This document shows positions 1 to 6,426 of a stretch of DNA of 6,484 bases, piece by piece. Where the stretch lies: assembly GCA_949287345.1 (NCBI GenBank), contig CASEGD010000141.1, positions 1 through 6,484 on the forward strand. Reading direction: 5' to 3'. Origin of the DNA: an uncultured Phascolarctobacterium sp. (GTDB taxonomy: Bacteria; Bacillota; Negativicutes; Acidaminococcales; Acidaminococcaceae). The notes under the pieces were generated by a model, which saw nothing but the letters and a program-made list of their open reading frames with translations, was not told the DNA's origin and searched no databases. The stretch's first letter is position 1; every line of letters begins with the position of its first letter. The position numbers and the translations under genes are program-made.

Positions 1-2337
1 TTCAAATAATTCGTCGCGGTCGTTGTCAATTCCTGCTAACTGCCCGTTGCTGTTTTTATCGCTTTCCAAAGCCTGTTCGGTAACTTCATTGCTGTATTCA
101 ACAGGTATTGCCTGCTCTTTGATAAAGCTTACAACCCTGTTCAGCTCGTCGTCGCTTACAAAAGCGCCCTGTACCCTCACCGGCTTGTTAACGCCAATCG
201 GGTAGAACAGCATATCGCCCTTGCCCAAAAGTTTTTCAGCGCCGCCCATATCCAGAATGGTACGCGAATCCGTCTGTGAAGAAACCGCAAACGCTATGCG
301 CGAAGGGATGTTTGCCTTGACAATGCCGGTAATAACGTCTACCGACGGGCGCTGTGTTGCCAGAATCAGATGAATACCGGCTGCCCTTGCCTTCTGCGCC
401 AGACGCAGGATAGCGTCCTCGACGTCTACCTTGGCAACCATCATCAAATCTGCCAGCTCGTCAATAATGATAACGATGAACGGCATTTTTTCTTCGGCAT
501 TTTCATTATAGCTGTTAATGTCGCGCACATGGCTGTCGGCAAAAGCCTTATACCTGCGCTCCATTTCGGCAACCGCCCAGTGCAGCGCGGAAGCAGCCTT
601 TTTGCTGTCTGTAACAACCGGCGTCAACAGCTGCGGTATGCCGTTATAGTTAGAAAGTTCTACAACCTTCGGGTCTACTAAAATAAGTTTTACATAATCG
701 GGCGCATATTTGCACAAAAGCCCGGCAATAATGGTATTGATGCAGACGGACTTACCGCTGCCGGTAGAGCCTGCCACCAAAAGATGAGGCATTTTGCTTA
801 AGTCTGCAGTGATAATGTTGCCGCTGATATCCTTGCCCAAGCCGATGCACAGCTTGCCGCCGGAATGTTTTACAGCGTCACAGTCCACCACTTCTTTAAA
901 GAACACAGTGTCGTTTTTCAGGTTCGGCACTTCAATGCCGATAGCCGCTTTGCCCGGTATCGGCGCTTCAATACGCACGCCCGGCGCTGCCAGCTTCAAA
1001 GCAATATCGTCTGCCAGATTTACAACGGAGCTTACCTTAACGCCCGGCGCAGGTTCAAGTTCAAATCGCGTTACGGACGGGCCGCGCGTAACGGCAACTA
1101 CGTTGGCACGCACTTTAAAATCAGCCAGCGTTTGTTCCAAAATTCCACACTGGTGGCGGATACCTTCTTCAAGGTTCTGGTCTTTGGTGACAACCGGCGT
1201 ATTCAGCAGCGTCAGCGGCGGGAATTTATAACCGCTTTCTGCCGCAGGCTTTTCTGCTTCGTCTGTCTGCGGAAGCTGCTCAGATTTTTCTTTGATCAAA
1301 TCTGCCGAATCGGCGATATTCAAAGGCCTGTCAGCCAAAGATTCTTCCTGCTTTTCTTCCGGTTCGCCGTACTGTGCGGCTTTTTCTTCCATATCGGTAA
1401 AATCAATTATTTTTTCTTTGTACGGGTTCAAGAAGCTGCCGGAAGGCGGTTTAATGTTTTCAGGTTCGGTAAATTTTTCCACAACAGGTTTAACCTGTGG
1501 TTTTACCCTGCTGTAATCATCTTCTGACGGTGCGGCAAAAAATACCTGCCGCGCTTTGGTTTCGATTGTTTCTTCATCCAAACCATCGTTTTGATAATCG
1601 TCAAAACTTTCTTCGTTATAATTTACAAGGTGCTCGTTAACAACCGGCTTTTTGTTTTTGCCGAACAGCTTTTTAAAGGTGCTCTGCTTTTCCAGTCCTT
1701 CCGTAAATTCCGAAAATTCGCCGTCGCGGTAAGGGTTGAACTGCCTGTCGCTGTTTGCAGGCTTGGCAATAGTTGCTTTAGTGCTTGCGGAAGCAGCCGC
1801 TTCTTTTCTTTCATCGCGTTTGCGCATGGATGAAAACGAATTTTTAATTTTCATCAGCAAAAGCTGCAGGGAAAGACGGCTTAACAAAAGAACGCTTGTC
1901 AGACTCAGCACAATTAAAATAATCAGTGCACCGGCAGTACCGGCAATTTTATGCAAAGTCCATAAAATAATGCCGCCAATAAAACCGCCGCCCTCTGGCC
2001 ATGAATACGGGTCTAATTCCTGCCCGTTCGGCGTAAATATATGGTGCGCAATGCCAAGCAGGCACAGCAGCAAAATCACCAGTGCAAACGCGCGGCGCGA
2101 AATGCTGAACGGTCCGGAAAAGGCAATCAGGTAAACGCCGCAGATAATCAGCGCCAGCGGTGCCAGAAAAGCGCCCATGCCCAACAGGTATGCGCACATT
2201 TCCGAAAGGAAATCGCCGGTTACGCCGATAAAGGACGACGCGACCAACACCCCTGCCAACACCATAACAATACCGCTGATTTTTCTGTGGCGGCCTTTAT
2301 TCTTTTGTTCTTCCTGTACTTTTCTTGTTCTTGCCAA
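1..2337 (-). CDS. ftsK: DNA translocase FtsK/SpoIIIE, 3' end cut off by the window edge
   Basis: Membrane-anchored, ATP-driven DNA pump that clears chromosome ends from the division septum. The visible 779 residues show the full family layout. Hydrophobic segments lie at about 20-36, 48-73, 81-98 and 119-153. A charged, low-complexity linker spans about 170-365. The motor follows, with Walker A GSTGSGKS at 523-530 (Lys529), Walker [10 protein letters not shown] around Asp626-Glu627, and the conserved ATQRP at 660-664. The window ends at DELFE, where the DNA-reading winged-helix gamma domain normally begins, so roughly 70 residues are probably missing. The start is TTG at 2337-2335, because AGAGGTG (2350-2344) lies 6 nt upstream; the first in-frame ATG would fall inside the first membrane segment. 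The gene begins 25 nt after the rnj frame ends, with no promoter or terminator between, so it is probably cotranscribed with rnj. The assignment is secure; FtsK and SpoIIIE cannot be told apart here. Confidence 0.96.
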   Translation of the reverse strand, partial: MARTRKVQEEQKNKGRHRKISGIVMVLAGVLVASSFIGVTGDFLSEMCAYLLGMGAFLAPLALIICGVYLIAFSGPFSISRRAFALVILLLCLLGIAHHIFTPNGQELDPYSWPEGGGFIGGIILWTLHKIAGTAGALIILIVLSLTSVLLLSRLSLQLLLMKIKNSFSSMRKRDERKEAAASASTKATIAKPANSDRQFNPYRDGEFSEFTEGLEKQSTFKKLFGKNKKPVVNEHLVNYNEESFDDYQNDGLDEETIETKARQVFFAAPSEDDYSRVKPQVKPVVEKFTEPENIKPPSGSFLNPYKEKIIDFTDMEEKAAQYGEPEEKQEESLADRPLNIADSADLIKEKSEQLPQTDEAEKPAAESGYKFPPLTLLNTPVVTKDQNLEEGIRHQCGILEQTLADFKVRANVVAVTRGPSVTRFELEPAPGVKVSSVVNLADDIALKLAAPGVRIEAPIPGKAAIGIEVPNLKNDTVFFKEVVDCDAVKHSGGKLCIGLGKDISGNIITADLSKMPHLLVAGSTGSGKSVCINTIIAGLLCKYAPDYVKLILVDPKVVELSNYNGIPQLLTPVVTDSKKAASALHWAVAEMERRYKAFADSHVRDINSYNENAEEKMPFIVIIIDELADLMMVAKVDVEDAILRLAQKARAAGIHLILATQRPSVDVITGIVKANIPSRIAFAVSSQTDSRTILDMGGAEKLLGKGDMLFYPIGVNKPVRVQGAFVSDDELNRVVSFIKEQAIPVEYSNEVTEQALESDKNSNGQLAGIDNDRDELFE

Positions 2338-2343
2338 CTGTGG

Positions 2344-2350
2344 CACCTCT
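2344..2350 (-). promoter_or_regulatory. Shine-Dalgarno of ftsK, fixes a TTG start
   Basis: AGAGGTG on the minus strand, 6 nt before TTG at 2337. It lies in the 25-nt gap after the rnj stop codon. The GTG inside this motif is an alternative start codon only in appearance, since it is part of the ribosome binding site. Confidence 0.7.
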
Positions 2351-2362
2351 TAAAATTTTATC

Positions 2363-3094
2363 TTAAACTTCCATGATAATCGGTAAAATCATCGGACGGC
2401 GGCGGGTTCTCTCGTATAAAAAGCGTCCAAGGCTGTCGCGGATTGCGCCTTTCAGCACGCTCCACTCCGTCACGTTGTTGTCGGCGCAGCGGTCCAGCGC
2501 CATTTCTACTTTTTCCTTCGCCGTTTCCATCAGATCTTCGGCTTCGCGCACGTAAACAAACCCACGCGAAACGATATCCGGTCCGGAAACAATGCGGCAG
2601 GAATTTTTCTCAATCGTTACAACGACAATCATAATGCCATCCTGAGAAAGCTGGCGGCGGTCGCGCAGCACAATGTTGCCTACGTCGCCGACGCCAAGCC
2701 CGTCAACCAGAATCTTGCCGGCAGGCACACGCCCTGCAATGCCGATGCTGTTGCGGGTCAGCTCAATGACAGCGCCGTTTTCGCCGATAACGATGTTCTC
2801 ACGCGGCATGCCCAAGGACTGTGCCAGCTGAGCATGCTTAACCAGATGGCGGTATTCGCCGTGCACCGGCATAAAGAAACGCGGGCGCACAAGGTTGTGC
2901 ATCATTTTGATTTCTTCCTGGCTGGCATGTCCTGATACATGCACGCCGTTGCTCTTTTCGTAAATAACGTCCGCGCCCAGTTTGTAAAGGTTATCAATTG
3001 TGCGCGAAACAAGTTTTTCGTTGCCAGGAATCGGCGTTGCGGAAATAATAACCGTATCGCCCGGCATAATATCAACTTTTTTGTGGTCGTTCAT
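2363..3094 (-). CDS. rnj: Ribonuclease J, C-terminal fragment (downstream part of disrupted rnj)
   Basis: 243 residues in a different frame from the N-terminal part, matching the rest of RNase J. They include the end of the beta-CASP domain, with motif B VSGHAS (His56 of the fragment) and motif C PVHGEYRH (His78). The returning part of the metallo-beta-lactamase fold and the C-terminal domain follow, ending in the typical RRRPMILPIIMEV tail, so the 3' end is complete. The ATG at 3094-3092 is internal to the family alignment: in intact homologues the matching MNDHKK segment follows about ten conserved residues of the type EPMxAL. The ATG overlaps the upstream stop as ATGA. Only a poor AGGGG, 2 nt from the ATG, precedes it, so independent initiation would be weak and would rely on translational coupling. 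Whether this fragment is made as a protein is unknown; alone it lacks the main metal-binding motif. Confidence 0.85.
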   Translation of the reverse strand: MNDHKKVDIMPGDTVIISATPIPGNEKLVSRTIDNLYKLGADVIYEKSNGVHVSGHASQEEIKMMHNLVRPRFFMPVHGEYRHLVKHAQLAQSLGMPRENIVIGENGAVIELTRNSIGIAGRVPAGKILVDGLGVGDVGNIVLRDRRQLSQDGIMIVVVTIEKNSCRIVSGPDIVSRGFVYVREAEDLMETAKEKVEMALDRCADNNVTEWSVLKGAIRDSLGRFLYERTRRRPMILPIIMEV

Positions 3095-3102
3095 CGCCCC
3101 TG
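3085..3102 (-). other. Frame break in rnj with ATGA stop/start overlap
   Basis: On the minus strand the sequence reads CAG GGG CGA TGA in the upstream frame and ATG AAC GAC in the downstream frame. In RNase J homologues the Thr-Gly-Ser-Gln-Gly motif is followed by Glu-Pro-Met and about seven more residues before the part matching MNDHKK. That stretch is absent here. Restoring ten codons would require about 28 nt more than are present, which is not a multiple of three and so explains the change of frame. The size is estimated from remembered homologues, not from an alignment. Confidence 0.8.
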
Positions 3103-3999
3103 GCTGCCGGTGGTGATGATAACAATCTGGCTCGGCTGGTAATTGCTGGTTTCGTCAATATCAATCAGCACGCCTTCAGGCACTTTCAAATAGCCAAGCT
3201 CAATGGAAATATTAACAACATTAACCATGCTGCGGCCGATAACAGCAACTTTGCGTTTGTATCTTACCGCACTGTCAACAATCTGCTGAATACGGTGTAC
3301 GTTGGACGAGAAAGTCGCTACAATAATACGGTTTTTGGCATAGCGGAACTCGTCGTCAAAGGTCTGCCCTACCATTTTTTCGCTCGGCGTAAAGCCGGGG
3401 CGTTCAGCATTGGTGCTGTCTGCCATTAACAGCAGCACGCCTTCGTCGCCGTATTCGGCAAAACGGTTAAATTCCGTAACCTGACCGTCAACCGGGGTCT
3501 GGTCAAATTTAAAGTCACCCGTGTGGATAATAAGCCCGATAGGAGTACGGATAGCAAGGGCTATTGCATCGGGAATACTGTGGTTGACACGGATAAAGCC
3601 AAGCTTGAATGCACCGGCAACAACCCTGTCGCCGGGTTTGATAACATGGCAGTTTTCGGAGCTGACGCCGTTTTCCTTCAGGCGGCCCTGCAAAATGCCA
3701 AGCGTTAACGCCGTGCCGTAAACAGGCACGTCAAACTGTTTCATTACATAAGGCAAGGCGCCGATATGGTCTTCATGGCCGTGCGTTAAAAAGATTGCCT
3801 TTACTTTGTCCTTATTTTCCAAAAGATAAGTTATATCAGGTATTACTAAATCAATACCAAGCATATCCTCTTCAGGGAACATTAAACCGGCATCGACAAG
3901 AATGATGTCGTCGCCGTAACGGAACGCCGTCATGTTTTTGCCGATTTCTCCAAGCCCGCCGAGAGGAATGATATTTACTTTATGTTGTGTTTTACTCAA
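3091..3999 (-). CDS. rnj: Ribonuclease J, N-terminal fragment (upstream part of disrupted rnj)
   Basis: RNase J is a two-metal 5'-3' exonuclease and endonuclease that degrades mRNA and matures rRNA. Numbering from the TTG start, this part has LGGLGEIGKN (13-22), metal ligands THGHEDHIGA (His73, His75, Asp77, His78), NHSIPD (His140) and HTGDFKFD (Asp162), then the first half of the beta-CASP domain. The catalytic motif is the active RNase J1 type. The frame ends after TTGSQG with one extra Arg and a stop, 302 codons in. Adding the C-terminal fragment and about ten missing residues gives about 555 residues, the normal length for the family. TTG at 3999-3997 is chosen because GGAGGTG (4014-4008) lies 8 nt upstream; an ATG at 4056 in the same frame would place that motif inside the gene. 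The N-terminal piece alone is unlikely to be a full enzyme. A real deletion and an assembly error both remain possible. Confidence 0.9.
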   Translation of the reverse strand: MSKTQHKVNIIPLGGLGEIGKNMTAFRYGDDIILVDAGLMFPEEDMLGIDLVIPDITYLLENKDKVKAIFLTHGHEDHIGALPYVMKQFDVPVYGTALTLGILQGRLKENGVSSENCHVIKPGDRVVAGAFKLGFIRVNHSIPDAIALAIRTPIGLIIHTGDFKFDQTPVDGQVTEFNRFAEYGDEGVLLLMADSTNAERPGFTPSEKMVGQTFDDEFRYAKNRIIVATFSSNVHRIQQIVDSAVRYKRKVAVIGRSMVNVVNISIELGYLKVPEGVLIDIDETSNYQPSQIVIITTGSQGR

Positions 4000-4007
4000 A
4001 AAAAATA

Positions 4008-4014
4008 CACCTCC
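4008..4014 (-). promoter_or_regulatory. Shine-Dalgarno of rnj, fixes a TTG start
   Basis: GGAGGTG on the minus strand, 8 nt before the TTG at 3999. This spacing decides against the longer reading frame that begins at 4056. Confidence 0.8.
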
Positions 4015-4055
4015 AAATTTATTTATTTTCCGATCAAGTATCACACACTTTAACA

Positions 4056-4080
4056 AGAGTCTAAGCCGTACACTTACTCT
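4056..4080 (-). other. Predicted hairpin at the 5' end of the rnj transcript
   Basis: The minus-strand RNA can pair AGAGU (4080-4076) with ACUCU (4060-4056) and AAG (4075-4073) with CUU (4065-4063), leaving a 2-nt bulge and a 7-nt loop. The predicted transcription start is at about 4081-4083, so the stem would begin within 1-3 nt of the 5' end. It was found by eye; no folding energy was calculated. Confidence 0.4.
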
Positions 4081-4087
4081 ACCCTAT

Positions 4088-4116
4088 ATTATACATTAAA
4101 ATCAATTTTAAAACAA
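4088..4116 (-). promoter_or_regulatory. Sigma-A-type promoter of rnj (and probably ftsK)
   Basis: The -35 box is TTGTTT (4116-4111), the spacer is 17 nt, and the -10 box is a perfect TATAAT (4093-4088). Transcription should start near 4081-4083, giving an 80-nt leader. The promoter lies between the rny terminator and the rnj start, as expected for a separate transcription unit. With no other promoter visible before ftsK, this one probably serves both genes. Confidence 0.75.
4096..4111. repeat. Perfect 7-2-7 inverted repeat inside the rnj promoter spacer
   Basis: TTAAAAT and ATTTTAA are separated by two bases, and together they fill nearly the whole spacer between the -35 and -10 boxes. Such a position suits a repressor operator. 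The stretch is very AT-rich, so chance symmetry is a real alternative, and I cannot match it to a known regulator's consensus. Confidence 0.4.
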
Positions 4117-4179
4117 ATGTTTCCCTGCTGAAAACCATGTTTTTTGTAAATGTTTTGTGAATAAATATCTATATAAAGC

Positions 4180-4205
4180 AAAAACGCCCCAAAAGGAGCG
4201 TTTTT
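4180..4205 (-). terminator. Intrinsic terminator after rny
   Basis: The minus-strand RNA reads AAAAACGCUCC, a UUUU loop, then GGGGCGUUUUU, which forms an 11-bp stem with one U-G wobble whose 3' arm ends in a U run. It begins 15 nt after the rny stop codon. The wobble becomes an A-C mismatch on the other strand, so the structure favours minus-strand transcription. Confidence 0.85.
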
Positions 4206-4220
4206 AAAAAGTATTCAAAA

Positions 4221-5765
4221 TTATTTTGCGTAATCAACAGCGCGCGTTTCGCGGATGATAACAACTTTAATCTGGCCGGGGTATTCCATTTCGGCTTCAA
4301 TCTTCTTGGCTACATCGCGTGCCAGAAGCACCGCCGAAGCATCGTCAATCTGTTCCGGTTTGACCATGATGCGGATTTCCCTGCCGGCCTGTACTGCATA
4401 ACATTTTTCAACACCATCAAACGATTCAGAAATTTCTTCCAAACGTGTCAATCGTTTCAAATAGCTTTCCAAAGTTTCCCTGCGGGCACCCGGACGTGCG
4501 GCGGAAACAGCATCGCATGCGGAAATAAGCACCGCTTCAACGCTTTTCGGCTCGGTATCGCCGTGGTGAGCTGCAATTGCATTGATAACAAGCTCGGATT
4601 CACGGTATTTTTTGGCAATTTCCACACCAAGTTCAACGTGGGAACCTTCAACCTCATGGTCAACGGCCTTGCCGATATCGTGCAGCAAGCCTGCGCGTTT
4701 GGCAAGATTAACGTCAACGCCGAGTTCGGAAGCCATAATGCCTGCCAGATGCGCAACCTCAACCGAATGGTTAAGTACGTTCTGGCCATAGCTGGTACGG
4801 TATTTCAGGCGGCCGATAAGCTTAACCATTTCGGAGTGCAGGCCGTGCACGCCGACGGAGAACATTGCCTGTTCGCCGGCCTCCTTAATACGCTGTTCAA
4901 CTTCCTTCTGTGCTTTTTCTACCATTTCCTCAATGCGGGACGGATGGATACGCCCGTCATTGATGAGTTTTTCAAGAGCTATACGTGCAACTTCACGCCT
5001 TACAGGGTCAAACCCGGAGATAATTACAGCTTCCGGGGTATCGTCTATAATAAGATCTATACCTGTCAGTGTTTCCAGAGTCCTGATGTTTCTGCCCTCG
5101 CGACCGATAATGCGTCCCTTCATTTCATCGTTAGGCAGTGCCACAACAGAAACAGTGGTTTCGGCAACATGGTCCGCAGCACAACGCTGAATGGCAAGGG
5201 AAATGATTTCACGGGCTTTTCTGTCCGCTTCGTCCTTCGCCTGCTGTTCCAGCTCTTTAATCATCATGGCGGATTCATGCTTAACCTGTTCTTCAACAGA
5301 CAGCAGCAATTCTTTTTTTGCATCTTCGGTAGACAAACCGGACAGACGTTCCAGTTCGCCCAATTGTTTCTGGTACAACTCGTCCACCTTGGCCTGGCTT
5401 TCATTAAGTTTGGTTTCTTTCAAAGCCAGATGTTCCTCTTTCTTTTCAAAGGAATCAATTTTGCGGTCAAGGTTTTCTTCTTTTTGCAGAAGCCTGCGTT
5501 CCTGACGCTGCAAATCGCTGCGGCGTTCTTTATTTTCGCGTTCCATTTCGCTGCGCAGGCGGTGGATTTCTTCCTTAGCCTCCATCAGCGCTTCTTTGCG
5601 TTTTGCTTCACCGGTCTGTTCCGCTTCCTGAATAATGCGGATAGCAGTTTCTTCGGCGGTAGCTATTTTGCTTTCGGCAACATTTTTGCGGACAAAGTAA
5701 CCCACAATGCCGCCAGCTGCGCCTGCACCGGCAATAGTTATGAACAACTCTAAAATGGTACTCAC
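4221..5765 (-). CDS. rny: Ribonuclease Y, membrane-anchored endoribonuclease
   Basis: RNase Y starts the decay of many mRNAs by internal cleavage at the inner face of the membrane. Numbered from the GTG, the 514 residues show an N-terminal membrane segment (about 5-25), a long charged coiled coil rich in Glu, Lys and Gln (about 30-195), a KH RNA-binding domain with [12 protein letters not shown] (218-228), and an HD phosphohydrolase domain (about 330-425). The HD domain has His333, the HD pair His362-Asp363 in [10 protein letters not shown], and AAHHGD near 400. Length and order are typical (about 520 residues) and all key motifs are present. The exact start is uncertain: the GTG at 5765 lies inside the Shine-Dalgarno sequence, whereas an in-frame ATT at 5756 is ideally spaced. 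A terminator stands just upstream and another just downstream, so rny looks like its own unit, reached only by reading through the first. RNase J, its functional partner in mRNA decay, is the next gene. Confidence 0.97.
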   Translation of the reverse strand: MSTILELFITIAGAGAAGGIVGYFVRKNVAESKIATAEETAIRIIQEAEQTGEAKRKEALMEAKEEIHRLRSEMERENKERRSDLQRQERRLLQKEENLDRKIDSFEKKEEHLALKETKLNESQAKVDELYQKQLGELERLSGLSTEDAKKELLLSVEEQVKHESAMMIKELEQQAKDEADRKAREIISLAIQRCAADHVAETTVSVVALPNDEMKGRIIGREGRNIRTLETLTGIDLIIDDTPEAVIISGFDPVRREVARIALEKLINDGRIHPSRIEEMVEKAQKEVEQRIKEAGEQAMFSVGVHGLHSEMVKLIGRLKYRTSYGQNVLNHSVEVAHLAGIMASELGVDVNLAKRAGLLHDIGKAVDHEVEGSHVELGVEIAKKYRESELVINAIAAHHGDTEPKSVEAVLISACDAVSAARPGARRETLESYLKRLTRLEEISESFDGVEKCYAVQAGREIRIMVKPEQIDDASAVLLARDVAKKIEAEMEYPGQIKVVIIRETRAVDYAK

Positions 5766-5772
5766 CTCCTTA
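5762..5772 (-). promoter_or_regulatory. Perfect 11-nt Shine-Dalgarno of rny, overlapping the GTG
   Basis: TAAGGAGGTGA on the minus strand is the full complement of the usual 16S rRNA 3' end. The GTG at 5765-5763 forms part of it. The next possible in-frame start codons are ATT at 5756 (8 nt after GGAGG) and TTG at 5747 (17 nt after). Confidence 0.8.
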
Positions 5773-5782
5773 ATAAAATTCT

Positions 5783-5814
5783 AAAAAAAATGAGGCAACC
5801 TGCTTAGTCGCCTC
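5783..5814 (-). terminator. Intrinsic terminator between recX and rny, possible attenuator
   Basis: The minus-strand RNA GAGGCGAC pairs with GUUGCCUC across a 7-nt loop (8 bp with one G-U), followed by eight U residues. It ends only about 10 nt before the rny Shine-Dalgarno sequence, which leaves no room for a promoter between them. It could simply end recA-recX transcripts, but any rny message beginning upstream must pass through it. Confidence 0.85.
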
Positions 5815-5844
5815 GTGGTTAACTTTGAATCTTTATTAACACGA
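5813..5844 (-). other. Possible upstream hairpin in the rny leader
   Basis: The minus-strand RNA UCGUGUUAA (5844-5836) can pair with UUAACCACGA (5822-5813), with one bulged C and a 13-nt loop. Its 3' arm shares two bases with the base of the terminator stem, so the two structures could compete slightly or stack end to end. Found by eye, without energy calculation. Confidence 0.35.
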
Positions 5845-5856
5845 TTGGATACTATA

Positions 5857-5885
5857 ATTTTAAATGTATTTTAAGCAAAAGTCAA
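5857..5885 (-). promoter_or_regulatory. Sigma-A-type promoter upstream of rny
   Basis: The -35 box is TTGACT (5885-5880), the spacer is 17 nt, and the -10 box is TAAAAT (5862-5857). It starts 8 nt after the recX stop codon. A second, overlapping reading is TTGCTT (5878-5873) with TATAGT (5856-5851) and a 16-nt spacer. Either would give a short leader containing the terminator at 5783-5814. Confidence 0.6.
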
Positions 5886-5892
5886 GTTTGTA

Positions 5893-6426
5893 TCAATAAT
5901 CGCAATTATCTTCCGCAGTAAAACTTATTTTATCAGCCATAGTTTTTTGGATTAAATCAATTGCAAAACCTCTGGCAAATAAAAACCTGCCCAAACCTGC
6001 TTTTACTTTCATCGCGTCTTCAAAGCTGTTTATTTTTTTCTTTTTAAGGTAAGTATTCGCTGCCGCCATGCAGCGCGCCAGTTCCACTTCTTCCTGCGCC
6101 TGCCCTGTAACTTCGGCAATCAGTTCATCGCTGATATTACGCTTTTGCAAATCCGTTTTCAAACGACCTTTGCCGTAATATTTTTTAGAGAGCCAGCTGT
6201 CGTAAACCCGCTGGGCATAGCGTTTTTCATCCAAAAAGCCATATCCGCAAAGTTTATCAATTACCGCTTCGATATCGCTTTCGGAAACAGAGCATTTTTT
6301 TAATCTTTCCTGCATTTCCCAAATACTGTAATCGCGGTAATTTAAAAGCGTCAGCGCATAATTATAAGCGTCTTTTTCGTTGTCGAAGGTTTTATTATTC
6401 TTCCGGCTCAGCAATTTCAGCTTCAC
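5893..6426 (-). CDS. recX: Regulatory protein RecX
   Basis: RecX binds RecA filaments and modulates (usually inhibits) recombination and SOS activity. The 177-residue product is small, basic and helical, with the family's repeated three-helix pattern: AYNYALTLLNYRDYSIWEMQ near the N-terminus, then the hallmark GYGFLDEKRYAQ, followed by KKYYGKGRLKTDLQKR. The position immediately after recA supports the call. The start is not certain. GTG at 6426 overlaps the recA end by 32 nt and lies directly against GGAAG. An in-frame TTG at 6414 has AGGTGA 8 nt upstream and may be the better choice, giving 173 residues. No usable start codon occurs just after the recA stop, so the overlap is real in either case and suggests translational coupling to recA. 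The gene ends with TGA 8 nt before the promoter that precedes rny. Confidence 0.92.
   Translation of the reverse strand: MKLKLLSRKNNKTFDNEKDAYNYALTLLNYRDYSIWEMQERLKKCSVSESDIEAVIDKLCGYGFLDEKRYAQRVYDSWLSKKYYGKGRLKTDLQKRNISDELIAEVTGQAQEEVELARCMAAANTYLKKKKINSFEDAMKVKAGLGRFLFARGFAIDLIQKTMADKISFTAEDNCDY

Noticed and set aside
794..1527. Overlapping plus-strand open frames of 145 and 220 codons opposite ftsK
   Set aside because: They are antisense to the conserved FtsK alpha/beta motor and linker, have biased composition and match no family I know.
3085..3102. Programmed ribosomal frameshift in rnj
   Set aside because: A shift of frame would join the two halves but would not supply the roughly ten conserved residues missing at the join. 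No slippery sequence with downstream structure is evident.
4000..4056. A 19-residue longer N-terminus for RNase J from an ATG at 4056
   Set aside because: It would contain the Shine-Dalgarno motif GGAGGTG inside the coding region, and family homology begins just after the TTG at 3999.
4117..4179. AT-rich stretch between the rny terminator and the rnj promoter
   Set aside because: Short A/T-run symmetries, such as AAAAC and GTTTT around ATG, are present but too weak and common in AT-rich DNA to call a site.
4563..5753. A 396-codon open frame on the plus strand, antisense to rny
   Set aside because: It mirrors the Glu/Lys-rich coiled coil and KH-HD coding of rny, giving a Phe-rich product with no recognisable domain. 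The rny frame explains the sequence fully.
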